NCBI RefSeq assembly: GCF_009827395.1 | Contig: NZ_WTYX01000001.1 | Span: 274,001 to 338,000 of the forward strand | Direction: 5' to 3' | Origin: Pontixanthobacter aquaemixtae | GTDB taxonomy: Bacteria; Pseudomonadota; Alphaproteobacteria; Sphingomonadales; Sphingomonadaceae | Length of the DNA stretch: 64,000 nucleotides | Part shown: one piece after another, positions 17,243 through 24,362 of the stretch | How positions within the stretch are numbered: the stretch's first letter is position 1 | Layout: each line of letters starts with the position of its first letter | Made by a program: the position numbers and the translations under genes | The notes under the pieces: model-generated | Told to the model about the DNA's origin: nothing | Seen by the model: the letters and a program-made list of their open reading frames with translations, nothing else | Database searches by the model: none

Positions 17243-18727
17243 GTGACCGAACTAACCAACCTAGGCGTCGCAGCCATCCGTGATGGCGTTGCTTCCGGCG
17301 AGTTCACCGCGCGCGAAGTGGCGGAGGCGTTTAACGCCAATGTCGCTGCAGCGGCGGACCTCAACGCCTTTATCGTGACCACTCCCGATGCCGCGCTGGA
17401 AGCTGCCGACAAAGTCGATGCTGACCGCGCTGCGGGCAAGGATTTGGGCAGCATGGCGGGCGTGCCTATCGGCATGAAGGATCTGTTCGCCACCAAAGGC
17501 GTGCAGACCACCGCCGCGAGCCATATCCTCGAAGGCTTCACGCCCCAATATGAAAGCACCGTCTCGCAGAACCTGTGGGATGCGGGCGCGGGGATGTTGG
17601 GCAAGCTCAATCTTGACCAGTTCGCGATGGGTTCGTCGAACGAGACCAGCTATTTCGGCAATGTCACATCGCCATGGCGCAAGCCCGATGGCTCGAATAC
17701 GCCGATGAGTCCGGGTGGTTCCTCGGGCGGTAGCTCTACCGCTGTCGCCGCGCGCTTGGCGCCTGCTGCAACGGGAACCGATACGGGCGGTTCGATCCGC
17801 CAGCCTGCGGCCTTCACCGGCATCACCGGCGTCAAACCGACCTATGGCCGCTGTTCGCGCTGGGGCGTGGTCGCCTTTGCCAGCTCGCTCGATCAGGCAG
17901 GCCCGATGGCGCATGATGTGCGCGATTGCGCGATTATGCTCGGCGCGATGGCGGGTTTTGATCCGAAGGATTCGACCAGCCTTGACCTGCCCGTTCCCGA
18001 TTGGGAGGCGAATCTCAATTCGGATATGAAGGGCAAGAAGGTCGGCATTCCCAAGGAATACCGGATGGACGGCACCGATGCCGAAATCCTCAAAAGCTGG
18101 GATGATGGCATTGCGTGGCTGAAAGATGCGGGCGCTGAAATCGTCGATATCAGCCTGCCACACACCAAATATGCGCTGCCTGCGTACTATATCATCGCAC
18201 CTGCCGAGGCATCGTCCAACCTCGCGCGCTATGACGGTGTGCGTTACGGTCTGCGCGATCTGCCCGATGGGGCTGGGCTGCAGGATATGTATGCCGAGAC
18301 TCGCGCCGCCGGTTTCGGTGACGAGGTCAAGCGCCGCGTGCTGATTGGGACCTATGTGCTAAGCGCGGGCTTCTACGATGCCTATTACAATCAGGCGCAA
18401 AAGGTTCGCGCACTGGTGGCGCAGGATTTCGAGAATGCATGGAACGAGTGCGACGTGATCCTCGCCCCGACCACGCCCACCGCCAGCTTCGGCCTTGGCT
18501 CGCTGTCGGACGATCCGCTGACGATGTATCTCAACGATGTGTTCGCCGTGCCTGCGTCGCTGGCAGGTCTGCCCGCGATGAGCGTACCGTGCGGCGTGAA
18601 CAGCGATGGTTTACCGCTGGGCCTGCAAGTGGTCGGCAAGGCTTTTGACGAGCAAGGCGTGATGAACGCTGGTTTGGCGATTGAAGAACGCGCCGGATTC
18701 ACCGCGAAGCCGGAGAAGTGGTGGTAG
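17243..18727 (+). CDS. gatA: Asp-tRNA(Asn)/Glu-tRNA(Gln) amidotransferase subunit A
   Basis: The 494-aa amidase subunit releases ammonia from glutamine. The amidase signature [17 protein letters not shown] and the catalytic Ser-cisSer-Lys triad context ([10 protein letters not shown] for Lys, [10 protein letters not shown] for the serines) are all present. The start codon is GTG 17243, with a GGGGGAAG ribosome site before it. The operon is interrupted by a small orphan gene before gatB. Confidence 0.97.
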   Translation: MTELTNLGVAAIRDGVASGEFTAREVAEAFNANVAAAADLNAFIVTTPDAALEAADKVDADRAAGKDLGSMAGVPIGMKDLFATKGVQTTAASHILEGFTPQYESTVSQNLWDAGAGMLGKLNLDQFAMGSSNETSYFGNVTSPWRKPDGSNTPMSPGGSSGGSSTAVAARLAPAATGTDTGGSIRQPAAFTGITGVKPTYGRCSRWGVVAFASSLDQAGPMAHDVRDCAIMLGAMAGFDPKDSTSLDLPVPDWEANLNSDMKGKKVGIPKEYRMDGTDAEILKSWDDGIAWLKDAGAEIVDISLPHTKYALPAYYIIAPAEASSNLARYDGVRYGLRDLPDGAGLQDMYAETRAAGFGDEVKRRVLIGTYVLSAGFYDAYYNQAQKVRALVAQDFENAWNECDVILAPTTPTASFGLGSLSDDPLTMYLNDVFAVPASLAGLPAMSVPCGVNSDGLPLGLQVVGKAFDEQGVMNAGLAIEERAGFTAKPEKWW

Positions 18728-18736
18728 TGATTTGAA

Positions 18737-19033
18737 ATGGTGAGAATTACACCGATAGATGGATGGGGTTACAGCGAGACCATTGATGGTCGACTGGCAC
18801 GTCCATTTGAGGCCGAAATTCTCGAAGAGGGTGTTGAGTTTGCCGCAGACGTCATAGGTTGGGAAGCCAGGGCAGTGAGCGGGAAATATGCCGGACGGCT
18901 TCTGAAGATGACGCCGCGCCATGTTGAGTGGAGGCAGGTCATCGTACTCGAAGTCTTTGCTTCGGACGATCGCAGTAAAATGATCTTCTCTGGAATGGCA
19001 AATACGACTGGTTTGGAGTGTAATTGGAAATGA
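18737..19033 (+). CDS. Orphan 98-aa protein between gatA and gatB
   Basis: I do not recognise this protein. It starts 9 bases after gatA and its TGA stop overlaps the gatB ATG (ATGA, 19030-19033), so it is co-transcribed and probably translationally coupled. Composition differs from its neighbours: lower G+C and codons rare elsewhere here (AGA, ATA, AGG, GGA early in the gene). No signal peptide or membrane segment is visible. The sequence is mixed alpha/beta with Trp residues ([20 protein letters not shown]) and ends in LECNWK. It is likely a recent insertion that preserved operon coupling. Confidence 0.7.
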   Translation: MVRITPIDGWGYSETIDGRLARPFEAEILEEGVEFAADVIGWEARAVSGKYAGRLLKMTPRHVEWRQVIVLEVFASDDRSKMIFSGMANTTGLECNWK

Positions 19034-20526
19034 GTAACTACCGCATCCAGGGCGCAACGGGCGAATGGGAGGTCGTGATCGGCCTTGAGGTCCATGCGCA
19101 GGTCACGTCGCAGTCCAAGCTGTTTAGCGGCGCGGATACAACTTTTGGCGCAGAGCCGAATACGCAGGTCAGCCTCGTTGATGCGGCGATGCCCGGAATG
19201 CTGCCTGTGCCCAACGCCGAGTGCATCCGTCAGGCGGTTCGCACCGGCATGGCGATCGAGGCGCAGATCAACAAATATTCGCGGTTTGACCGCAAGAACT
19301 ACTTCTACGCCGATTTGCCGCAGGGCTACCAGATTTCGCAGCTCTACCACCCCATCGTCGGCGAAGGGCAGATCCTGCTGGAGAAGGACGAGAAAGCGGG
19401 CATTCCCGAGGACAAGATCATCGGGATCGAGCGGATTCATGTCGAGCAGGATGCGGGCAAGCTGATGCATGACCAGCATCCGACGATGTCCTATGTCGAC
19501 CTCAATCGCTGCGGCGTCGCTCTGATGGAAATCGTTTCCAAGGCCGATATGCGCAGCCCTGCCGAAGCCGGTGCCTATGTGCGCAAGCTGCGCTCTATCC
19601 TGCGCTATGTCGGATCGTGCGACGGCAATATGGAGCAAGGCTCTATGCGCGCCGACGTGAACGTTTCGGTTCGCAAGCCGGGCGAGGAACTGGGCACGCG
19701 CACAGAGACCAAGAACGTCAATTCGGTCCGCTTTGTGATGGCGGTGATCGAGGGCGAGGCGCGCCGCCAGGTCGATCTGATTGAGGATGGCGGCACGGTG
19801 GTGCAGGAAACGCGCCTCTACGATCCTGACAAGCACGAAACGCGTTCGATGCGGTCCAAAGAGGACGCGCATGATTACCGCTACTTCCCCGATCCGGACT
19901 TGCTGCCGGTCAATCTTGAGGATGATTTCCTTGAAGAATGCCGCGCCAGCCTGCCCGAACTGCCCGATGCCAAGCGCACGCGCTATATCGAGGAGCTGGG
20001 TCTGAGCGAATACAATGCCGCGGTTCTAACCGCAGAGGTGGAAACCTTCGCGCGGTTTGAAACGCTGCTCGGCATCACTGCCAAGCATCTTGGCAAGCCC
20101 GAAAGCGAATTGGCGACCACGGTTGCGAACTGGTCAATGTCGACCGCGCCGGGCGTGGTGAAGTCGCTGGGTGACGAAGCCAATCTCGAATACGCCACTG
20201 CCGAAGCGCAGGCCGCGATCCTCGGTATGCAGGGTGCGGGCGATATTTCGGGCGGTCAGGCCAAGGAAATCTACGAGATTGTCCTCAAAACCGGCCGCGA
20301 TCCGGAAGAGATCGCCGACACCGAAGGCCTTAAGCAGGTCAGCGACACCGGCGCCATCGAAGCAGCAATCGACGAAATCCTCGCCAATAACGAGGACAAG
20401 GTCGAACAATATAAGGGCGGCAAGGATAAGCTGTTCGGCTTCTTCGTCGGCCAGACGATGAAAGCGATGAAGGGGCAGGCGAACCCGCAGGTTGTAAACC
20501 AGATCCTCAAGGACAAGCTGGGCTAA
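19030..20526 (+). CDS. gatB: Asp-tRNA(Asn)/Glu-tRNA(Gln) amidotransferase subunit B
   Basis: The 498-aa GatB subunit phosphorylates the misacylated tRNA and accepts ammonia from Gat[13 protein letters not shown] at the N-terminus, the [16 protein letters not shown] motif and the C-terminal YqeY-like tail domain identify it. ATG 19030 is preferred over the in-frame TTG 19024, because the family begins at [15 protein letters not shown] and the ATG overlaps the upstream stop. Confidence 0.97.
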   Translation: MSNYRIQGATGEWEVVIGLEVHAQVTSQSKLFSGADTTFGAEPNTQVSLVDAAMPGMLPVPNAECIRQAVRTGMAIEAQINKYSRFDRKNYFYADLPQGYQISQLYHPIVGEGQILLEKDEKAGIPEDKIIGIERIHVEQDAGKLMHDQHPTMSYVDLNRCGVALMEIVSKADMRSPAEAGAYVRKLRSILRYVGSCDGNMEQGSMRADVNVSVRKPGEELGTRTETKNVNSVRFVMAVIEGEARRQVDLIEDGGTVVQETRLYDPDKHETRSMRSKEDAHDYRYFPDPDLLPVNLEDDFLEECRASLPELPDAKRTRYIEELGLSEYNAAVLTAEVETFARFETLLGITAKHLGKPESELATTVANWSMSTAPGVVKSLGDEANLEYATAEAQAAILGMQGAGDISGGQAKEIYEIVLKTGRDPEEIADTEGLKQVSDTGAIEAAIDEILANNEDKVEQYKGGKDKLFGFFVGQTMKAMKGQANPQVVNQILKDKLG

Positions 20527-20662
20527 GCAGAGAGTTGATTCCATCGATTTGGTTGCCAAGCAACAGGCAGCCAATTGCGCCCGAATGCGATTTTACATTT
20601 GGTGCATTTGCTATTCGCCGGACTCTCGGTAGTTTCCCGTCAACCAATGGGAAGGGGCCGCT

Positions 20663-21376
20663 ATGTCGAAATGGGTTAAGCTATTGATAGGTGGGGGAAT
20701 TACCTCACTTTTGGCGTGGGGAAGCCACGCCGCAACGGGCGAGCGATTCGTCGAAGGGCTGGGGTCCGACGCGAGTCAGGCGCTTGCTGCTACCGGCATC
20801 GAAGGCGCATCGGTTGAAATGAAAACCGCTGGTGCACTGACCAGAACCGCGATCCTGTTTGGCGATCTGAGCGACGCAGACCGGGCCAAGGCAGAGCAGG
20901 CGGTGCTCGCATCCAATCCGGCAATTTCATCGGTGGTCTGGGCCAGCGACAGGGAAGACGGCGAAGCCGGTGGAGAGGCATCGCAAGCTGCGGTTGCCGA
21001 TTGCCAGAAAAATGTCGACGAAGCGATTGCCGGCAAGACGATCAATTTCAAAAGCGGCAGCGCCTATATGCCCGATTCCTCGCTGGCGATTGTGACCGAA
21101 GTCGCTGACGTGTTGAAAGCCTGCGAAGGTTTGAGCGTCGCCGTTGGCGGGCATACCGATGCGACCGGCAGCGCCGAAGTGAACAACAATCTTAGCCAAG
21201 GCCGCGCGGATGCGGTTGCTGCGGCTTTGACCGAACGCGGTATTGCTGCGGACCGGATCAGCGCCAAGGGTTTCGGATCGAGCAATCTTAAAGTTCCGGG
21301 CGACGGCGCCAATGAGGCGAACCGCCGGATCGAGTTTACAGTGAGCGGTACAGCCGCCGCCAAAGAGGGGGAATAA
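20663..21376 (+). CDS. OmpA-family peptidoglycan-associated protein with BON-like domain
   Basis: The 237-aa exported protein has an N-terminal signal or anchor (LLIGGGITSLLAWGSHA), a BON-like region (about residues 38-100) and an OmpA C-terminal domain (about residues 115-225). The latter shows INFKSGSAYM, VGGHTDATG and GANEANRRIEF, and it binds peptidoglycan. It has no beta-barrel part. It is the first gene of a small operon with a 29-aa membrane peptide and a helix-hairpin-helix protein. A GGGAAGGGG ribosome site precedes the start. Confidence 0.85.
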   Translation: MSKWVKLLIGGGITSLLAWGSHAATGERFVEGLGSDASQALAATGIEGASVEMKTAGALTRTAILFGDLSDADRAKAEQAVLASNPAISSVVWASDREDGEAGGEASQAAVADCQKNVDEAIAGKTINFKSGSAYMPDSSLAIVTEVADVLKACEGLSVAVGGHTDATGSAEVNNNLSQGRADAVAAALTERGIAADRISAKGFGSSNLKVPGDGANEANRRIEFTVSGTAAAKEGE

Positions 21377-21380
21377 GGCG

Positions 21381-21470
21381 ATGCCATTGCTTATGGAATC
21401 ATGGATTTTGTTGATCCTCTTTTTCGCGATCGGAGTGGTCATCGGCCGCTTCATCTGGAAGCGCAGCTGA
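21381..21470 (+). CDS. 29-aa single-span membrane microprotein
   Basis: An ATG four bases after the OmpA stop opens a 29-codon frame. It encodes a short polar start, a hydrophobic span (WILLILFFAIGVVIG) and a basic end (RFIWKRS), the layout of a one-helix inner-membrane peptide with its C-terminus in the cytoplasm. GAATAAGGCG before the ATG can act as a weak ribosome site. The next gene begins 16 bases later. I assign no function. Confidence 0.6.
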   Translation: MPLLMESWILLILFFAIGVVIGRFIWKRS

Positions 21471-21486
21471 GGCCGGGGGAACAGAC

Positions 21487-21987
21487 ATGCTATCACTCAT
21501 AACATCCAATCCGATCCCGTTTATTCTGGCGGTAATCATTGGCCTTGCCACAGCGTGGTGGATTTGGGGCACTGTGCCCGATGCGGATGCTGAAACAGGC
21601 GATTACGATGCTGAACCTGCCCCCGAGGCAGAGCCTGCTCCGGCTCCAGCCCCGGCACCGGCTCCCGTCCCGGCACCAGAGCCTGCTCCGGCACCAACTC
21701 CAGCACCGGCTGCGGCGCCTGTCCCGCTAGCAGTTGCCGAAATTGACGGGGCCAAGCCGAACATCGCCGCCGCGGTTGGCGAACCTGATGATCTGACCCG
21801 AATCAAAGGTATCGGGCCCAAGCTCAGCGATTTGTGCAACTCGCTGGGCGTCAGCCGGTTTGACCAGATTGCCGATTGGGGCGCGCGCGAAATCGCCGAA
21901 GTCGACGCGCATCTGGGCAGCTTCAAAGGCCGCATCACGCGCGATGACTGGGTAGGGCAGGCGAAAGTTCTGGCCGCGCGCGGATAG
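21487..21987 (+). CDS. Membrane-anchored helix-hairpin-helix protein with Pro-Ala linker
   Basis: The 166-aa protein has a membrane helix (residues 9-27), a linker of about 45 residues made mostly of Pro-Ala and Pro-Glu repeats, and a C-terminal helix-hairpin-helix domain (about residues 100-166) with LTRIKGIGPKLSDLCNSLGV. The domain resembles the predicted flap-endonuclease-1-like fold found in many alphaproteobacterial membrane proteins. The known family binds DNA non-specifically, which makes the anchor intriguing. A strong bidirectional terminator follows. Confidence 0.8.
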   Translation: MLSLITSNPIPFILAVIIGLATAWWIWGTVPDADAETGDYDAEPAPEAEPAPAPAPAPAPVPAPEPAPAPTPAPAAAPVPLAVAEIDGAKPNIAAAVGEPDDLTRIKGIGPKLSDLCNSLGVSRFDQIADWGAREIAEVDAHLGSFKGRITRDDWVGQAKVLAARG

Positions 21988-22012
21988 CGCCGGCAATTAT
22001 ATCCAATATGCA

Positions 22013-22045
22013 AAAAGGCGGGCCGACAAATGCGGCCCGCCTTTT
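22013..22045. terminator. Bidirectional intrinsic terminator
   Basis: A 12-bp stem (AAAAGGCGGGCC/GGCCCGCCTTTT) with a 9-nt loop is flanked by A and T runs on both sides. It lies between the HhH gene and the convergent minus-strand gene ending at 22062, and can serve both. Confidence 0.85.
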
Positions 22046-22061
22046 CTGTTTCTGCTTTGGC

Positions 22062-23099
22062 TTAATTGCGGATGGTTTGCACCGTCACGAATGCTTTCAG
22101 ACGCTGGTCACCGTCACGGGCATAGAAAACCGGCCCCTTGGCGTCGCGCATCAGGACAGGGCCATGGAAGCCTGCAGATGTCGCGGTTTCACTGTCCTTC
22201 TTGCTGATCGCGTCCTTGTACCCGCCTTCATCTAGCGCGAGAATCGCGGGCAGAACTTCTCCTGCGCGGGCAAAAGCCATTTCCAAGGCACGCCGCGCCA
22301 GCGCGCCATCATTGGCCGCCCATAGCGCGACATTTTCCTCTTCGACGAATGAAGGTCGGCGAAGTTTCACAATGCTGATCAATTGCTGTTCATAGAGCCG
22401 TACGGACGAGTTTTGCCGCCTGATTGCGAGGTCGGCAATGACCTGCATATTGGTGAAATCGGCAGAGAGCTGATATCGCCAGGTGACGAGGGCCAGCTCC
22501 TTGGCATCGGGGTGCTGCGCCGCGAATTCTTCTTCGAGCTGCTGCCTTTCCTGCTCCCAAGTCAATGCGCCGACAGTATCATTTGCCTCGGTCGCAAAAG
22601 CGCCGATCCAATATGTCATGCTGACCGTGCTATCGGCGCGGCCGCTCTTTTCGTCATTCAGCGTGGCCGCCATGGACGTTCCGGCATGGAGCGCGGGCTC
22701 GCCTGCTCCAAACCATACGGTTTGCGCCACTGCTTGCGAGGTTGCCGAACTTGCCAGTGCGTTCGCATCAAAACCGTCAAGGGCATCACGCAAAGGGGCG
22801 AAAAAACCGTCAGCCTTTGCCGCTGCATTCTGGGCGAGTTTTTCAGGAGTGCGGTCGATCAGCGCACCGATCAGACCGCCTTCATTGGGAATGATCCTGC
22901 CGAGATCGATGCTGCTCGCGATTTGCTCTTGCGGAACAATCGATCCGACAGGGCGAGCCGGTTCAACTTGGCGGGCCGATTCAGCGACATATCGCTCGGT
23001 CTGCGCGTGAACCGGCTGCGCGCCGGATGCCAGCAAGATCGCAGGCGCCAGGATTGAACTGAGCGCCCGCATCTTAGCGAAAACGTTTTGAATATTCAT
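22062..23099 (-). CDS. Secreted protein of unknown function
   Basis: The roughly 345-aa protein has a signal peptide (ALSSILAPAILLASGAQPVHA, cleavage before Q). The rest is soluble and mixed alpha/beta, with a helical Gln/Glu-rich stretch near the middle (WEQERQQLEEEFAAQ). I do not recognise the family. It overlaps the 3' end of the upstream gene by 26 bases if it starts at ATG 23099; ATG 23072, one base after that stop, is an alternative start giving a tighter signal peptide. Neither has a good ribosome site, which suggests translational coupling. It likely works with the secreted protein encoded upstream. Confidence 0.7.
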   Translation of the reverse strand: MNIQNVFAKMRALSSILAPAILLASGAQPVHAQTERYVAESARQVEPARPVGSIVPQEQIASSIDLGRIIPNEGGLIGALIDRTPEKLAQNAAAKADGFFAPLRDALDGFDANALASSATSQAVAQTVWFGAGEPALHAGTSMAATLNDEKSGRADSTVSMTYWIGAFATEANDTVGALTWEQERQQLEEEFAAQHPDAKELALVTWRYQLSADFTNMQVIADLAIRRQNSSVRLYEQQLISIVKLRRPSFVEEENVALWAANDGALARRALEMAFARAGEVLPAILALDEGGYKDAISKKDSETATSAGFHGPVLMRDAKGPVFYARDGDQRLKAFVTVQTIRN

Positions 23100-23775
23100 C
23101 GAAATTAGCCAAAAATGCCTTGCGCAGATCCGCGTCTGCAGCTGGGCGATCTTCAACGGTATCAGGCGGGAAGTGCGAAAGCCCGTTACCACCACGCCCT
23201 TTGACCATATTCGCTTTCTCGATTCCGCCGCGGAAATCCTTGAAAATGAAACGGTTGTTCAGCGAGCGACCATAGATCATTTTCTTCTGGTACAGGTTCT
23301 GGGTCACGATCAGTTCGGCATAACATTCATGCTCGCTGTCGCTCAGCCGTGTTTTCACCTTGGTGGTGATATCGCGGTCGCTGATCGGTGTCTGGTAAAC
23401 GACCTCGGTCCCGTCGGGCATGCCTACCGAAGCCGCGACGTCGATTGATCGGAATGCTTCAACCTGGAATCGCGGGCTGAGAGCCTCGCGCATATATTCA
23501 GCATTGGAGACATTATTGTCGGCGTTAATTGCCGAATTTATGAGACCGGGGCCAAACAGACCAAAATTCTGCGCTTGGCCCTCTGTTGTAGGGAACACGT
23601 GAAGCTCGCAAGGCGCTTCGGCGGCTTCCTCAGCCACTTGCACAGCCTCGGTCGCGACCTCTTCTACTGCAGTTTCGACAGCCTCTTCCACCTGGGAAGC
23701 TGCGTCCTGCGCAAAAACCGGATAGGCCATCGCGCTTGCAGCCGCGCAACCCAAAAACACCGCCAGATTTTTCAT
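23074..23775 (-). CDS. Secreted protein of unknown function with acidic N-terminal helix
   Basis: The 233-aa protein has a signal peptide (residues 1-22, ending VFAQ), then an Ala/Glu/Val-rich segment of about 30 residues that should form a long amphipathic helix. A globular part with two cysteines (CELHVF, HECYAEL) follows and could form a disulfide. No known family is recognised. It heads a two-gene unit with the overlapping gene downstream; both products are exported and presumably act together in the periplasm. Confidence 0.7.
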   Translation of the reverse strand: MKNLAVFLGCAAASAMAYPVFAQDAASQVEEAVETAVEEVATEAVQVAEEAAEAPCELHVFPTTEGQAQNFGLFGPGLINSAINADNNVSNAEYMREALSPRFQVEAFRSIDVAASVGMPDGTEVVYQTPISDRDITTKVKTRLSDSEHECYAELIVTQNLYQKKMIYGRSLNNRFIFKDFRGGIEKANMVKGRGGNGLSHFPPDTVEDRPAADADLRKAFLANFDEYSKRFR

Positions 23776-23975
23776 AATTTATACGCCCCTGAGTAAAAGA
23801 TCCGCCCAAGATCGGACGGATCAAATTGAGAGCCGCAATGCGAAAAGCATTAACGGCAATGCATCCTCTGCCAGACGTGTTTAATCTAGTTGTTGCCGGG
23901 CGCAAGCCCCTGATTTCAATGGGTCTATGGCGGGGTAGGGCGCGGGCCAAAACAAGCGGTGGAAACGCAAAGAAA

Positions 23976-24010
23976 AAGGCCACCGGATCGCTCCGGCGGC
24001 CTTCTTTTTT
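23976..24010 (-). terminator. Intrinsic terminator (both directions)
   Basis: The stem AAGGCC-A-CCGGA pairs with TCCGG-C-GGCCTT around a TCGC loop (23976-24003), with an A run on the left and CTTTTTT on the right. It lies 18 bases after the stop of the minus-strand gene at 24028, which it would terminate. Confidence 0.8.
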
Positions 24011-24027
24011 GTTCCAGAGAACTGGGT

Positions 24028-24330
24028 TTAGCCGGTTTTGGTGCCGGTCATGGCCATTTTGCCGAATGCGCCGGCATTGACTTCACCGGTCAGCGTGTCG
24101 CCTTCTACGGTGGCTTCGCCCTCCAGCTTCATCGGCATCGGGACGGTCATATTCATCGTCCAGGTCAGCTTGTTCCCGTCGATCTTGCCGTCTTCCAGAT
24201 CCATGCTGCCCATTGCGCCGGCATTGGTGCCGGAGAATGTGCCGTCGCCATTGTCGACGATGGTGACGGTGCTCTTCTGGTCGCCCATCGGGCTTTTGGT
24301 TACGCAATCATAAGTGCCTGCTACGGACAT
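24028..24330 (-). CDS. Conserved small beta-rich protein
   Basis: The 100-aa protein lacks a signal peptide and consists of alternating short strands: AGTYDCVTKSPMGDQ, STVTIVDNGDGTFSG, LTWTMNMTVPMPMKLEG and ATVEGDTLTGEV. The pattern suggests a small beta-barrel or lipocalin-like fold that binds a small ligand, but this is inference from strand periodicity. Similar hypothetical proteins occur in sphingomonads. It is 32 bases downstream of the M16 protease gene and may share its transcript. Confidence 0.65.
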   Translation of the reverse strand: MSVAGTYDCVTKSPMGDQKSTVTIVDNGDGTFSGTNAGAMGSMDLEDGKIDGNKLTWTMNMTVPMPMKLEGEATVEGDTLTGEVNAGAFGKMAMTGTKTG

Positions 24331-24362
24331 GTGTCTTCTCCTCTCAAATGTTCAAGAACGGG

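Noticed and set aside
21601-21720. Possible frameshift or tandem-repeat array in the HhH gene.
   Set aside because: The Pro-Ala repeat codes in frame for a flexible linker, and the downstream domain is intact in the same frame.
23776-23975. Possible small gene or RNA between the exported-protein genes.
   Set aside because: No open frame with protein character and no RNA fold beyond the terminator was found.
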